24,567 nucleotides of DNA from the NCBI GenBank assembly GCA_002349055.1, contig DECD01000018.1, positions 23,404 to 47,970 of the forward strand. The letters are read 5' to 3'. Positions within the stretch are counted from its first letter, which is position 1, and each line of letters begins with the position of its first letter. A program made the position numbers and the translations under genes. This DNA is from Bacteroidales bacterium UBA2939. GTDB lineage: Bacteria; Bacteroidota; Bacteroidia; Bacteroidales; P3. The notes below the pieces were generated by a model that did not search any database, had not been told where the DNA came from, and saw only the letters and a program-made list of their open reading frames with translations. Of the stretch, positions 6,704-13,331 are shown piece by piece.

Positions 6704-8149
6704 CTACTCCTCCGGGGTATCCCAGTACTCGGAGTGGTTGATGCCGAGGTCGCGGGGATGGAACTCGGGATCCTTGCCAGCCTTTTTCTGCCTTTCATAA
6801 TCTTTGAGGGTACGGAACGCCTGGGGCGAGAGGAGGAGGATTGCCACGAGGTTGATCCATGCCATAACTCCCACACCGATATCGCCCAGCTTCCACACGA
6901 AGTCACCGCTCTGCACCGAGGAAACGATGACAGAGACGATAATACCTATGCGCAAAGCCCAGATAACCAGTTTCTCGCGACGGTCGTCGCCGAAGTGCAT
7001 GTCGGCATGCTCCAGCTCGTCAAGACGCTCGGGATGCTTCTTGTAGATGCGGCGGCGCCAGCGGTTGAAGAGGTAGACGAGGTTGGTCTCTGCATAGTAA
7101 TAGTAGGTCATGAGAGTGGTGAAGGCAAAGAAGAAGAGCGCGATGGCAATGATGATACTACTCGCATGTGCGCCGACAATGGTACCCAGGGCCTCGGTTG
7201 TGTAGAAAACGCCGGGCTCGCCTGCGGGGGCCCCGGGGTTCCGAAGGAGGTAGGAAACACTGCCGTCATTCCCCACCGACTCAATGATATTATAGGTCTT
7301 GCAGGCCAGAATCATCATGGCCGTGGCGGTGCAGACAAGGAGGGTATCTATATAGACCGAGAAAGACTGGACGAGACCCTGTTTGACGGGGTGCGACACC
7401 TTGGCAGCCGCTGATATAATGGCTCCCGAGCCCTGGCCGGCCTCGTTGCTGTAGATGCCACGCTTCACGCCCCAGGCGATGGTGCTGCCTATCAAAGCAC
7501 CCGACACCTCGTTGACACCTACGGCACCGCGCAGCATCTCCATGAAGACATCGGGGACAATCTGCCAGTTGACCAGCAACACTACGACCGAGAGGATGAT
7601 GTAGATTGCGGCCATCACGGGGGCGACGACCTGTGCCACGTTGGAGATACGCTTCACGCCACCAATGATTATCAGGGCTATAAGTGCGGCCACGAAGAGT
7701 CCGACACTCCACATCGGCACGCCGAAGGAATGGGAACAGCTGATGGCTATGTTGTTGCTTTGGACGGTGGGCAAGAGGATGCCGAAGGCTATAGCCGCTA
7801 TGACGGCAAAGAGGCCACCGAAGAAGGGGCTGCGGAGGCCGTTCTCGATATAGTAGGCCGGGCCACCGCGAAACTGTCCGTTGTGGTTTTCCTTGTATAT
7901 CTGTGCCAGCGTGGACTCCACAAAGGCGCTGCCGGCTCCGAAGAAGGCAATAACCCACATCCAGACGATGGCTCCGGGGCCACCGAAGCCTATGGCCGTG
8001 GCCACACCCACGATGTTGCCCGTGCCCACACGGCCCGAGAGGGCCATGGAGAAAGCCTGGAACGACGAGATGCCAGGTGCCTTCTTGTCCTTACCGCTGC
8101 CGCCAAAAAGCAGCTTAACCATCTCCGCCGAAGCGGCGCACCTGCACAA
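6704..8149 (-). CDS. Sodium:alanine symporter (AGCS family), main part of a frameshifted gene
   Basis: This is the bulk of an alanine/glycine:cation symporter, an inner-membrane protein importing small amino acids with sodium. The family signature is clear: SSFQAFSMALSGRVGTGNIV, then GGPGAIVWMWVIAFFG and FRGGPAYYIENG, with about ten membrane segments following. The frame opens at a TTG (8149) or an ATG at 8122, but neither is the true start. The first 48 residues lie in another frame (8115-8270) and the two join at GGCGGAG near 8126, where one extra G breaks the expected RRFGEMVKLL. Restored length would be about 520 residues, normal for the family. The gene converges on the M14 peptidase gene. 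Confidence 0.85.
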   Translation of the reverse strand: MCRCAASAEMVKLLFGGSGKDKKAPGISSFQAFSMALSGRVGTGNIVGVATAIGFGGPGAIVWMWVIAFFGAGSAFVESTLAQIYKENHNGQFRGGPAYYIENGLRSPFFGGLFAVIAAIAFGILLPTVQSNNIAISCSHSFGVPMWSVGLFVAALIALIIIGGVKRISNVAQVVAPVMAAIYIILSVVVLLVNWQIVPDVFMEMLRGAVGVNEVSGALIGSTIAWGVKRGIYSNEAGQGSGAIISAAAKVSHPVKQGLVQSFSVYIDTLLVCTATAMMILACKTYNIIESVGNDGSVSYLLRNPGAPAGEPGVFYTTEALGTIVGAHASSIIIAIALFFFAFTTLMTYYYYAETNLVYLFNRWRRRIYKKHPERLDELEHADMHFGDDRREKLVIWALRIGIIVSVIVSSVQSGDFVWKLGDIGVGVMAWINLVAILLLSPQAFRTLKDYERQKKAGKDPEFHPRDLGINHSEYWDTPEE

Positions 8150-8270
8150 AGCGCGTGCAGAACGAGAAATAGAACGCTGCTATCAGACACAACGCCACCA
8201 TCGCAGGACTCCATACCCAATCGCTGAAGGTATTCACCGCCGACACAAACCAATTGTGAATATTTTCCAT
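8115..8270 (-). pseudogene. N-terminal fragment of the AGCS symporter
   Basis: The ATG at 8270 opens MENIHNWFVSAVNTFSDW and continues through a membrane segment to FVQVRRFGGDG before TAA at 8115-8117. This is the missing N-terminus of the symporter. It lies in a +1-shifted frame and overlaps the main part. The shift is a single inserted base in a GGCGGAG context, so it is a recent mutation, a sequencing or assembly error, or (less likely) a recoding site. Confidence 0.8.
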
Positions 8271-8291
8271 AGTGTTAGTGATTTGAAAGTG

Positions 8292-8322
8292 CAAAAGTAT
8301 AAATATTTTTCCACATCACAAA
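8292..8322 (-). promoter_or_regulatory. Promoter of the AGCS symporter gene
   Basis: On the minus strand TTTG (8319-8322), 19 nt and TACTTTTG (8292-8299) match the consensus exactly and lie 22 nt upstream of the ATG at 8270. An intact promoter in front of the fragment supports the ATG at 8270 as the real start. Confidence 0.75.
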
Positions 8323-8329
8323 TTATTTG

Positions 8330-8337
8330 TATCTTTG
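8330..8337 (+). promoter_or_regulatory. -7 box for the CDF/bcp operon
   Basis: TATCTTTG is a consensus -7 box. It is divergent from the symporter promoter, which overlaps its upstream region. Only a T-run sits where the -33 box should be. Transcription would begin near 8345, before the small start-less coding stretch. Confidence 0.6.
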
Positions 8338-8388
8338 CATCCGAAAAAAACACCATCAAGAGAAACAAAAAGCCTTGTTCCACATTAA

Positions 8389-8559
8389 GAAAATACGTAC
8401 AACTTTCTCATCAGAAATGGCTTATCTTCCAACAATATCGACCTGGACATCGAGGACATCGGCCCCGCCGGCGACACCCCTGCCCACAAGAACGCTTCCA
8501 CCACTTTTGCATCGAAGGCTGTATATAAAATAATTGAATTAACGAACGACGATAAATAA
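8389..8559 (+). CDS. Small coding-like stretch without a canonical start codon
   Basis: This frame is open from 8389 to the TAA at 8557-8559 and has a strongly coding-like composition. Third positions are mostly G or C from 8440 on, and the product is acidic and soluble-looking (NIDLDIEDIGPAGDTPAH, then KNASTTFASKAVYKIIEL). The stop overlaps the ATG of the CDF gene by one base (TAATG), typical of translational coupling. No ATG, GTG or TTG opens the frame; an in-frame TAA is at 8386. An ATG at 8417 in another frame could serve if a base was lost or gained near 8428, giving about 47 residues. I do not recognise the product. It may be a broken small gene or use an unusual start. Confidence 0.45.
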   Translation, partial: ENTYNFLIRNGLSSNNIDLDIEDIGPAGDTPAHKNASTTFASKAVYKIIELTNDDK

Positions 8560-9443
8560 TGAATCGCGAGCGCGAGATATACAAGGTGACTCTGGTGGGC
8601 AGCGCGGCCAACGTGCTGCTCACGGTGTTCAAGTTCGTGGCGGGTATTGTGGGACACAGTGCCGCCATGACGGCCGATGCCGTGCACTCGCTCTCCGACC
8701 TTTTGACCGATGCCGTGGTGCTGCTCTTTGTGCGCATCAGCAGCAAACCCGAGGACAAGGACCACGACTATGGCCACGGCAAGTACGAAACCCTCGCCAC
8801 CACCATCGTTGGCCTCGCGCTGGCGGCGGTGGCCATGGGCCTCGGATGGAAGGCCATTGAGGCGCTGCTTTCCTGGTATGGCGGAGGCACGCTCGAAGCT
8901 CCCGGCATGCTGGCGCTGTGGGCGGCGGTGGTCTCCATCGTGATTAAAGAACTTGTCTATCAGTATACCGTACATCGCGGCAAAGATCTGAACTCGCCCG
9001 CCGTGGAAGCCAACGCGTGGCACCACCGCAGCGACGCCCTCTCGTCGCTCGGCACGTTGGCGGGCATCGGTGGAGCCATTCTTCTGGGCGACCGCTGGAC
9101 AGTGCTCGACCCGATAGCAGGACTCGTCGTCTCGCTCTTCATCCTCCGCGTGGCGTGGATGTTGCTGAAAGGTGGTTTCAACGAGTTGCTCGAAGCCTCG
9201 CTGCCCGATGAGGTGGAGCGCGAGATACTGGCCATCGTCACCTCCTTCCCCGATGTCAGCGACCCGCACCACCTGCGCACCCGCCGCATCGGCAGCCGCT
9301 ACGCCATCGAGCTCCACATCCGCATGGACGGCCAGATGCCTCTCGCCGCCTCCCACGCCCGCACCTGCGAGATAGAGCGCGCCCTCAAAGACCGCTTCGG
9401 CGAAAGGACGCTTATCACACTGCATGTTGAACCCATTAAATAA
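8559..9443 (+). CDS. Cation diffusion facilitator (CDF) metal exporter
   Basis: This 294-residue inner-membrane metal:proton antiporter exports divalent cations. Six membrane helices cover roughly residues 8-200, followed by a cytoplasmic ferredoxin-like dimerisation domain (210-290). The transport site shows H43-x3-D47 in helix 2 (HSLSD) and H155-x3-D159 in helix 5 (HHRSD). This HD-HD arrangement is typical of zinc-selective members rather than the DD-HD of FieF, so zinc is the inferred main substrate. The loop DHDYGHGKYETLAT is the usual motif between helices 2 and 3. It is coupled to the preceding small stretch and followed 6 nt later by bcp. Confidence 0.9.
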   Translation: MNREREIYKVTLVGSAANVLLTVFKFVAGIVGHSAAMTADAVHSLSDLLTDAVVLLFVRISSKPEDKDHDYGHGKYETLATTIVGLALAAVAMGLGWKAIEALLSWYGGGTLEAPGMLALWAAVVSIVIKELVYQYTVHRGKDLNSPAVEANAWHHRSDALSSLGTLAGIGGAILLGDRWTVLDPIAGLVVSLFILRVAWMLLKGGFNELLEASLPDEVEREILAIVTSFPDVSDPHHLRTRRIGSRYAIELHIRMDGQMPLAASHARTCEIERALKDRFGERTLITLHVEPIK

Positions 9444-9449
9444 AGGAAT

Positions 9450-9893
9450 ATGTTACAGATTGGCACCAAAGCACCTCATTTCGAGGGCATAATCGAGACT
9501 GGCGAGCGTGTTTCGCTGGCCGACTACAAGGGCAAGAAACTGGTTCTCTATTTCTACCCCAAGGACAGCACCCCTGGCTGCACCGCCGAGGCATGCGACC
9601 TGCGCGACAACTACGAGCGATTCCTCGCACTGGGTTATAACATCCTCGGTGTGAGCAAGGACAGCGCCGCCAGCCACCAGCGCTTCATCGAGAAGTACCA
9701 GCTGCCGTTCCACCTCATAGCCGACACCGATATGACCGTCCTCAAAGCCTACGAGGCATGGGGCGAGAAGAAGAACTACGGCAAGGTGACGATGGGCACC
9801 CTGCGCACCACCTACGTCATCGACGAGAACGGCATCATCGTCGACGCCATCGGCAAGGTGAACACCAAGAACCACACGGCACAGATATTGTGA
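9450..9893 (+). CDS. bcp: Thiol peroxidase of the Bcp/PrxQ type
   Basis: This 147-residue thioredoxin-dependent peroxiredoxin reduces hydrogen peroxide and organic hydroperoxides in the cytoplasm. The peroxidatic cysteine C44 lies in STPGCTAEACDLRD and the resolving cysteine C49 is five residues later, as in atypical 2-Cys PrxQ. The length is normal for the family. It sits between the CDF exporter and a secreted calycin-like protein with gaps of 6 and 13 nt, so it is probably cotranscribed with them. Confidence 0.94.
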   Translation: MLQIGTKAPHFEGIIETGERVSLADYKGKKLVLYFYPKDSTPGCTAEACDLRDNYERFLALGYNILGVSKDSAASHQRFIEKYQLPFHLIADTDMTVLKAYEAWGEKKNYGKVTMGTLRTTYVIDENGIIVDAIGKVNTKNHTAQIL

Positions 9894-9906
9894 AAAGTAT
9901 TCTTTC

Positions 9907-10311
9907 ATGAAACACTTTAGAACACTTATCCTACTGGGCCTGATGACATTGGGATTCAGCGCAGGGGCACAGACCTACGTTGGCACCATGACGGTGGACG
10001 GCTATCGGCGCGAGAATGTCAGGGTGACGCTCAAAAAGACTGAGAAAGAGGGCATTGTGCTGACGATGTACCGTGTGAAGTTCGCACGCCTGATGCCGGT
10101 GAAGATTGACTTCGACATCCCTCGGATGAAGCTTGAAGGCGGCCGCCTGACGGCCGACGGGGTGGTGCCCGTGTCGAATGGCAAACGCTATGAGAAATAC
10201 ACCATCCGCAACCTCGACGGCACCGCCGACAGCAAGCAATTGAGCCTCACCTGCAAAATGGGCGATAAACCCTTCTCCTTCATTGGCCAGCGGAAGGAGG
10301 CCAACCGCTGA
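9907..10311 (+). CDS. Secreted calycin-like protein
   Basis: This 134-residue protein has a clear signal peptide (MKHFRTLILLGLMTLGFSAGA, cut before QTYVG). The mature part is a small beta-rich domain with alternating strands (YVGTMTVDG, RVTLKKTEKEGIVLTMYRV, FSFIGQRK). This resembles the calycin-like domain proteins common in Bacteroidales, whose function is unknown. A lipobox is absent, so it is probably periplasmic or outer-membrane associated. It is the last gene of the CDF/bcp operon. Family assignment is by overall pattern and is moderate. Confidence 0.65.
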   Translation: MKHFRTLILLGLMTLGFSAGAQTYVGTMTVDGYRRENVRVTLKKTEKEGIVLTMYRVKFARLMPVKIDFDIPRMKLEGGRLTADGVVPVSNGKRYEKYTIRNLDGTADSKQLSLTCKMGDKPFSFIGQRKEANR

Positions 10312-10360
10312 CCGGTTGCCACCCCCTAGCCCCCGACAGCAATACTCTCACAACATTTAG

Positions 10361-10397
10361 ACGATAGTTCGACGATGCCGCATCGTCGAACTATCGT
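10361..10397. terminator. Perfect 17-bp inverted repeat between convergent genes
   Basis: The arms ACGATAGTTCGACGATG and its exact complement are separated by CCG. It lies between the convergent calycin-like and dus genes. Neither side has a T-run, so a classical intrinsic terminator is not shown; it may block read-through or be a repeat element. It is followed by TATCGTTGAAG repeats (10392-10424), which repeat part of the arm sequence. Nothing else is visible in 10312-10434. Confidence 0.5.
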
Positions 10398-10434
10398 TGA
10401 AGTATCGTTGAAGTACCGTCGAAAACACTTACCC

Positions 10435-11349
10435 TTAGCGATTTAGGAATGCTACAGCCTCATGATAGCGGCGAAGGGTGGTGGCTTTCATGATGACTTT
10501 CTTCTCTTTGGGCGGGATGTCGAGGTATTCCCAGAAGGCGTGGAGGCGGGAGAGAATCTGGCTGTCGCCGCAGAGGTGCTCCGTGGCGTGGCGGTAGACG
10601 ATGGCGTGCATGCTTCTGACAACCTCGTGAGGCTCTTTGTCGGAGAGCATCCACGGCCGCGCCAACAGCCAGCGCCCAATCATCACACCTTTTATTTTTT
10701 CTATGGAGTGAGAGGGAGTGAAAAGGAGGGAGAGGGAGTGAGAGGACAATTGCTGAATGTCGCCATTGAATATTAGCGGATGAGTGATATTCTCCATAAA
10801 CCTCGCGAACGCCTCCTGATTGGCTATTCCCTTATATTGTTGTTTCCCCAAACGCGGGTGCAGTGTAACGTGGACGAGTGGCATCTCGTTGATGATTGGC
10901 ATCGCCGCCAGTCCTTCCGCCTCGCACTCCTGTCCCAGGCGCATCTTGACGGAGAAGGCCACCTCGGGGCGGCGCAGCATTTCTTTCTGTATCTCCCCGA
11001 TGCGTTCGGGGTGTTGCAGCAGTCCGCTTCCGCGGCCGGCCTTCACCTGCATCGGGAACGGGCATCCCATGTTGAGGTCTATCCTCTCCCACCCCTGCCC
11101 TTGCAACGTGTCGCAGAGCCGGGCGAACTCGTCACCGTCGCGTGCTATCACCTGCGGCACCGTGGGCACGCCCTCGTTGGCGGCAGGGTCAGTATCGCGC
11201 AGGTCTTTCTTCCTGATTTCCCCTTTCTCAATCCTCACAAAGGGCGTGTAGTACTCGTCCACACCGCCGACGCACTCCCAGTGCGCCCGCCGGTAGACGG
11301 CATCGGTGTAGCCCTGCAACGGCGCGAAGGCAATGTAAAGGTCGTTCAT
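10435..11349 (-). CDS. dus: tRNA-dihydrouridine synthase
   Basis: This 304-residue FMN enzyme reduces uridine to dihydrouridine in tRNA D-loops. The N-terminal barrel begins IAFAPLQGYTDAVYR, the catalytic cysteine C96 is in NMGCPFP, and the FMN phosphate region reads GVMIGRWLLARPWML. The family expects a Gly in place of the W (GRG), a minor change. Residues about 199-216 (QLSSHSLSLLFTPSHS) replace the usual short linker and come from a CTCTCACTCC-type repeat at 10705-10746. The ATG overlaps the cupin stop (ATGA). It is the last gene of the long minus-strand run. Confidence 0.9.
   Translation of the reverse strand: MNDLYIAFAPLQGYTDAVYRRAHWECVGGVDEYYTPFVRIEKGEIRKKDLRDTDPAANEGVPTVPQVIARDGDEFARLCDTLQGQGWERIDLNMGCPFPMQVKAGRGSGLLQHPERIGEIQKEMLRRPEVAFSVKMRLGQECEAEGLAAMPIINEMPLVHVTLHPRLGKQQYKGIANQEAFARFMENITHPLIFNGDIQQLSSHSLSLLFTPSHSIEKIKGVMIGRWLLARPWMLSDKEPHEVVRSMHAIVYRHATEHLCGDSQILSRLHAFWEYLDIPPKEKKVIMKATTLRRYHEAVAFLNR
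10705..10746 (-). repeat. CTCTCACTCC-type pyrimidine repeat inside dus
   Basis: On the coding strand this is a run of TCACTCCCTCTC units with strict purine/pyrimidine strand bias. It is read in frame as a Ser/Leu-rich loop between the conserved FNGD and GVMIGR blocks. Confidence 0.6.
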
Positions 11350-11717
11350 TCGTGTGGTACGGAAAGGGGCAGGCCCTTTTGCGAGAGGTAGAACATGTAG
11401 AGGATGACGGGCTTGGTGCCGCGGTTCTCGCCGTGGTGGACGGTGCCGACCATCTCGACGATGGCTTCGCCCTCGTGGACGACCTTCTCGGTGCCGTCGA
11501 GGGCGACGATGGTCAGCTCGCCCTGCACCAGCACGCCGTGGTTCATGGCATCGTGGTGGTGCCAGCCGAGCTTGCTTCCCTGCGGAATCTCATATTTCAC
11601 CGCCACCAGCTCGGGGCGTCCCTGCGGGTAGTCGGGCAGCTCCGCTCCGTCCCAACTTTGAGATGTGCGGAAAAGCTCTGTGGTCTCTACTTGCTTCATT
11701 GTTTTTTGTTCTTCCAT
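11346..11717 (-). CDS. Cupin-domain protein
   Basis: This 123-residue single-domain cupin has a metal-binding first motif GWHHHDAMNHGVLVQGELTIV (three consecutive His, then E/H positions) and a second motif around VGTVHHGEN. Such proteins bind a divalent metal in a small beta barrel; the substrate is unknown. MEEQ is taken as the start, and an internal ATG seven codons later is possible. It overlaps dus by 4 nt and follows the ThrE-like gene after about 60 nt. Confidence 0.82.
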   Translation of the reverse strand: MEEQKTMKQVETTELFRTSQSWDGAELPDYPQGRPELVAVKYEIPQGSKLGWHHHDAMNHGVLVQGELTIVALDGTEKVVHEGEAIVEMVGTVHHGENRGTKPVILYMFYLSQKGLPLSVPHE

Positions 11718-11777
11718 AGTGTTGTCATTTTGTTATTTGATATCCAGCGGCGACAAGCAGTAGGCCTAAGATAATAG

Positions 11778-13037
11778 TTACACCTTTTTCAATCTTTTTC
11801 CTTTTCTGCCGATAAGGTTAAATATGGCTGCGGCGATGATGATGCCGCCAGCGATGGCGATAGTGACCTTGATGGCGGTGAAGCCGGTGGTGGCGGCAAG
11901 CCGCAAATGATTGGCCACAAGATGATAAGCCGTCCAAAAGATGCCACCTCCGGGCACAAGAGGTATGATGCCGCATATAAGGAACACCGTCGTGGGACAC
12001 TTGCCCCATAGGGCCAGCAGCGTACTGGTCAGCGCCACCGCCAGCGCCCCGAAGAAAGCCGCACCGGCAAGTGAGAATTGAGAGTTGAGCATGATGTACA
12101 CCGCCCAGCCGACCATCCCCGTGAGGCCACAAGTGAGATAGTAGCGGCGCGGCGTTCCGAAAAGCACCGCAAAGCCCATCGTGCCGATGAAAGCCGCCGG
12201 GAGCTGCACATACCAGTGCTGCGTGACGGCATCGGCCACAGGTACTCCCAATTGCACCATACCTCCGGCGAGCATGCCGTCGGCGAGCAACGACACCACC
12301 ACACCGAGGGCAATGCAGAGGAATGCCAGGAAAGCGTCGAGCAATCGGGTGGTGCCTGCGAGGTAATGCTCGTTGGCAAGGTCGCGCATGCCGTTGGTGA
12401 ACGGCACTCCTGGGACAAGGGCGATGATGGTGCCGATAATCATATTGGGCAGATGAAGGTTGAATTGAAAATTGAAAATTGAAAATTGAGATAAGCGGAC
12501 ACACATTATGCACAACAGACCACCTACGAGGCCGCCCAGAAGGTTGCTGAAGATGCGGCTCAGACGACTTCCGACAAAGGTCATGAAGAGGCCAAGCAAC
12601 AGGCCTGCCGCGAAGGTGGCTCCCGCATCGACGAGGCCACCTCCGAACAAGATGCTGAACGACGACACCCCAAGTGCAATGCCCACCACCAGCTCCCACC
12701 ACGGCTTGGATGGACTCTGACGGATGGACCGCAACCGGCGTTCAAGCTCATTGAGCGGCATCGGTGCGGCAGCATCTATCTCGCGCGAGAGTTGGTTCAC
12801 CTCCACCACACGGCTCAGCTGGGTACCCCTGATGGGGATAAACTCGGCACGGGCAAAATGTTCGCCAGTGGAGATGATGCCGTTGCTGAGCACATAAAAG
12901 CTCTCGCCCTCGATGCCGTAGGCCGACGCGATGTGCTGCATGGTGTCCTCCACGCGGTTAATCTCGGCTCCGTTCTCGAGCAGTATGTGGCCTGCATCGG
13001 TGGCCAGTTGCAGCGCTTTCTCCTGTTGTGTATCCAT
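11778..13037 (-). CDS. ThrE-like threonine/serine exporter (fused two-domain form)
   Basis: This 419-residue inner-membrane protein combines the two ThrE regions. The N-terminal half (1-250) has the cytoplasmic start DAGHILLENGAEINRVEDTM, then SNGI and five membrane helices with LVPGVPFTNGMRD. The C-terminal half (275-410) has about five helices with IIPLVPGGGIFWTAYHL. Family members export threonine and serine. Two segments look foreign: residues 184-196 (FSIFNFQFNLHLP) from a repeat at 12461-12492 and residues 317-323 (LNSQFSL) from a repeat at 12070-12091. Both fall at loop or helix edges. It follows the small unknown gene after 45 nt; no promoter is evident. Confidence 0.88.
   Translation of the reverse strand: MDTQQEKALQLATDAGHILLENGAEINRVEDTMQHIASAYGIEGESFYVLSNGIISTGEHFARAEFIPIRGTQLSRVVEVNQLSREIDAAAPMPLNELERRLRSIRQSPSKPWWELVVGIALGVSSFSILFGGGLVDAGATFAAGLLLGLFMTFVGSRLSRIFSNLLGGLVGGLLCIMCVRLSQFSIFNFQFNLHLPNMIIGTIIALVPGVPFTNGMRDLANEHYLAGTTRLLDAFLAFLCIALGVVVSLLADGMLAGGMVQLGVPVADAVTQHWYVQLPAAFIGTMGFAVLFGTPRRYYLTCGLTGMVGWAVYIMLNSQFSLAGAAFFGALAVALTSTLLALWGKCPTTVFLICGIIPLVPGGGIFWTAYHLVANHLRLAATTGFTAIKVTIAIAGGIIIAAAIFNLIGRKGKRLKKV
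12070..12091 (-). repeat. ACTCTCAATTCTCA-type repeat in the ThrE-like gene
   Basis: The coding strand reads ACTCTCAATTCTCACTT, very like the copy inside EFR1 (13710-13745). It encodes NSQFSL. It is short, so certainty is limited. Confidence 0.4.
12461..12492 (-). repeat. AATTTTC 7-bp iterated repeat in the ThrE-like gene
   Basis: Four iterations of AATTTTC on the coding strand encode FSIFNFQFN. On this strand the repeat contains no stop in any frame; on the other strand it carries TGA in every unit. Confidence 0.75.
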
Positions 13038-13082
13038 AGTCGTTGTCTGTTTCTTTCAAAAAAAGGTCACATGCCCTCATCA

Positions 13083-13331
13083 TTATTTATTCAGAATCTC
13101 GCAGACGGGATCTTCGCGGAGAATCTTGGGGGCCGACTTGCCGGCCAGCACCAATATCTTTTTCCCGTCACGGTAGATATGCAGCTGGCGAGAGCGCACC
13201 ACGGCCGTCAGCTCCGGGTCGTCCTGCAGGGCCAGCCATATTTTATGATATTCGCCGTTCACGTCGAAGAGTTTCCGCTGCAGGTGCGAGCACATATTGG
13301 TTGTATCGATAGTTGTCATCTTGTCGGTCAT
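13083..13331 (-). CDS. Small protein of unknown function
   Basis: An 82-residue protein starting MTDKMTTIDTTN. The ATG at 13331 overlaps the stop of the flavodoxin-ferredoxin gene (ATGA), which fixes the start against a longer frame reaching 13511. It is soluble with no signal peptide. The middle has a beta-hairpin-like SRQLHIYRDGKKILVL and the C-terminus ends DPVCEILNK. I do not recognise the family. It is cotranscribed with EFR1 and lies 45 nt before the ThrE-like gene. Confidence 0.7.
   Translation of the reverse strand: MTDKMTTIDTTNMCSHLQRKLFDVNGEYHKIWLALQDDPELTAVVRSRQLHIYRDGKKILVLAGKSAPKILREDPVCEILNK

Noticed and set aside
8115..8126. Programmed frameshift in the symporter gene
   Set aside because: No slippery heptamer or stimulating structure is seen and the family is not known for recoding. 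A single inserted base explains it more simply, though GGT TAA could in principle slip.
8385..9425. 346-codon minus-strand frame opposite the CDF gene
   Set aside because: The plus strand encodes a complete CDF exporter with HD-HD metal ligands; the opposite frame has no recognisable motifs and is Ala/Gly/His-rich shadow.
10705..10746. Frameshift or assembly error in dus
   Set aside because: The frame stays open and conserved motifs resume in the same frame on both sides, so the low-complexity segment is an in-frame insertion.
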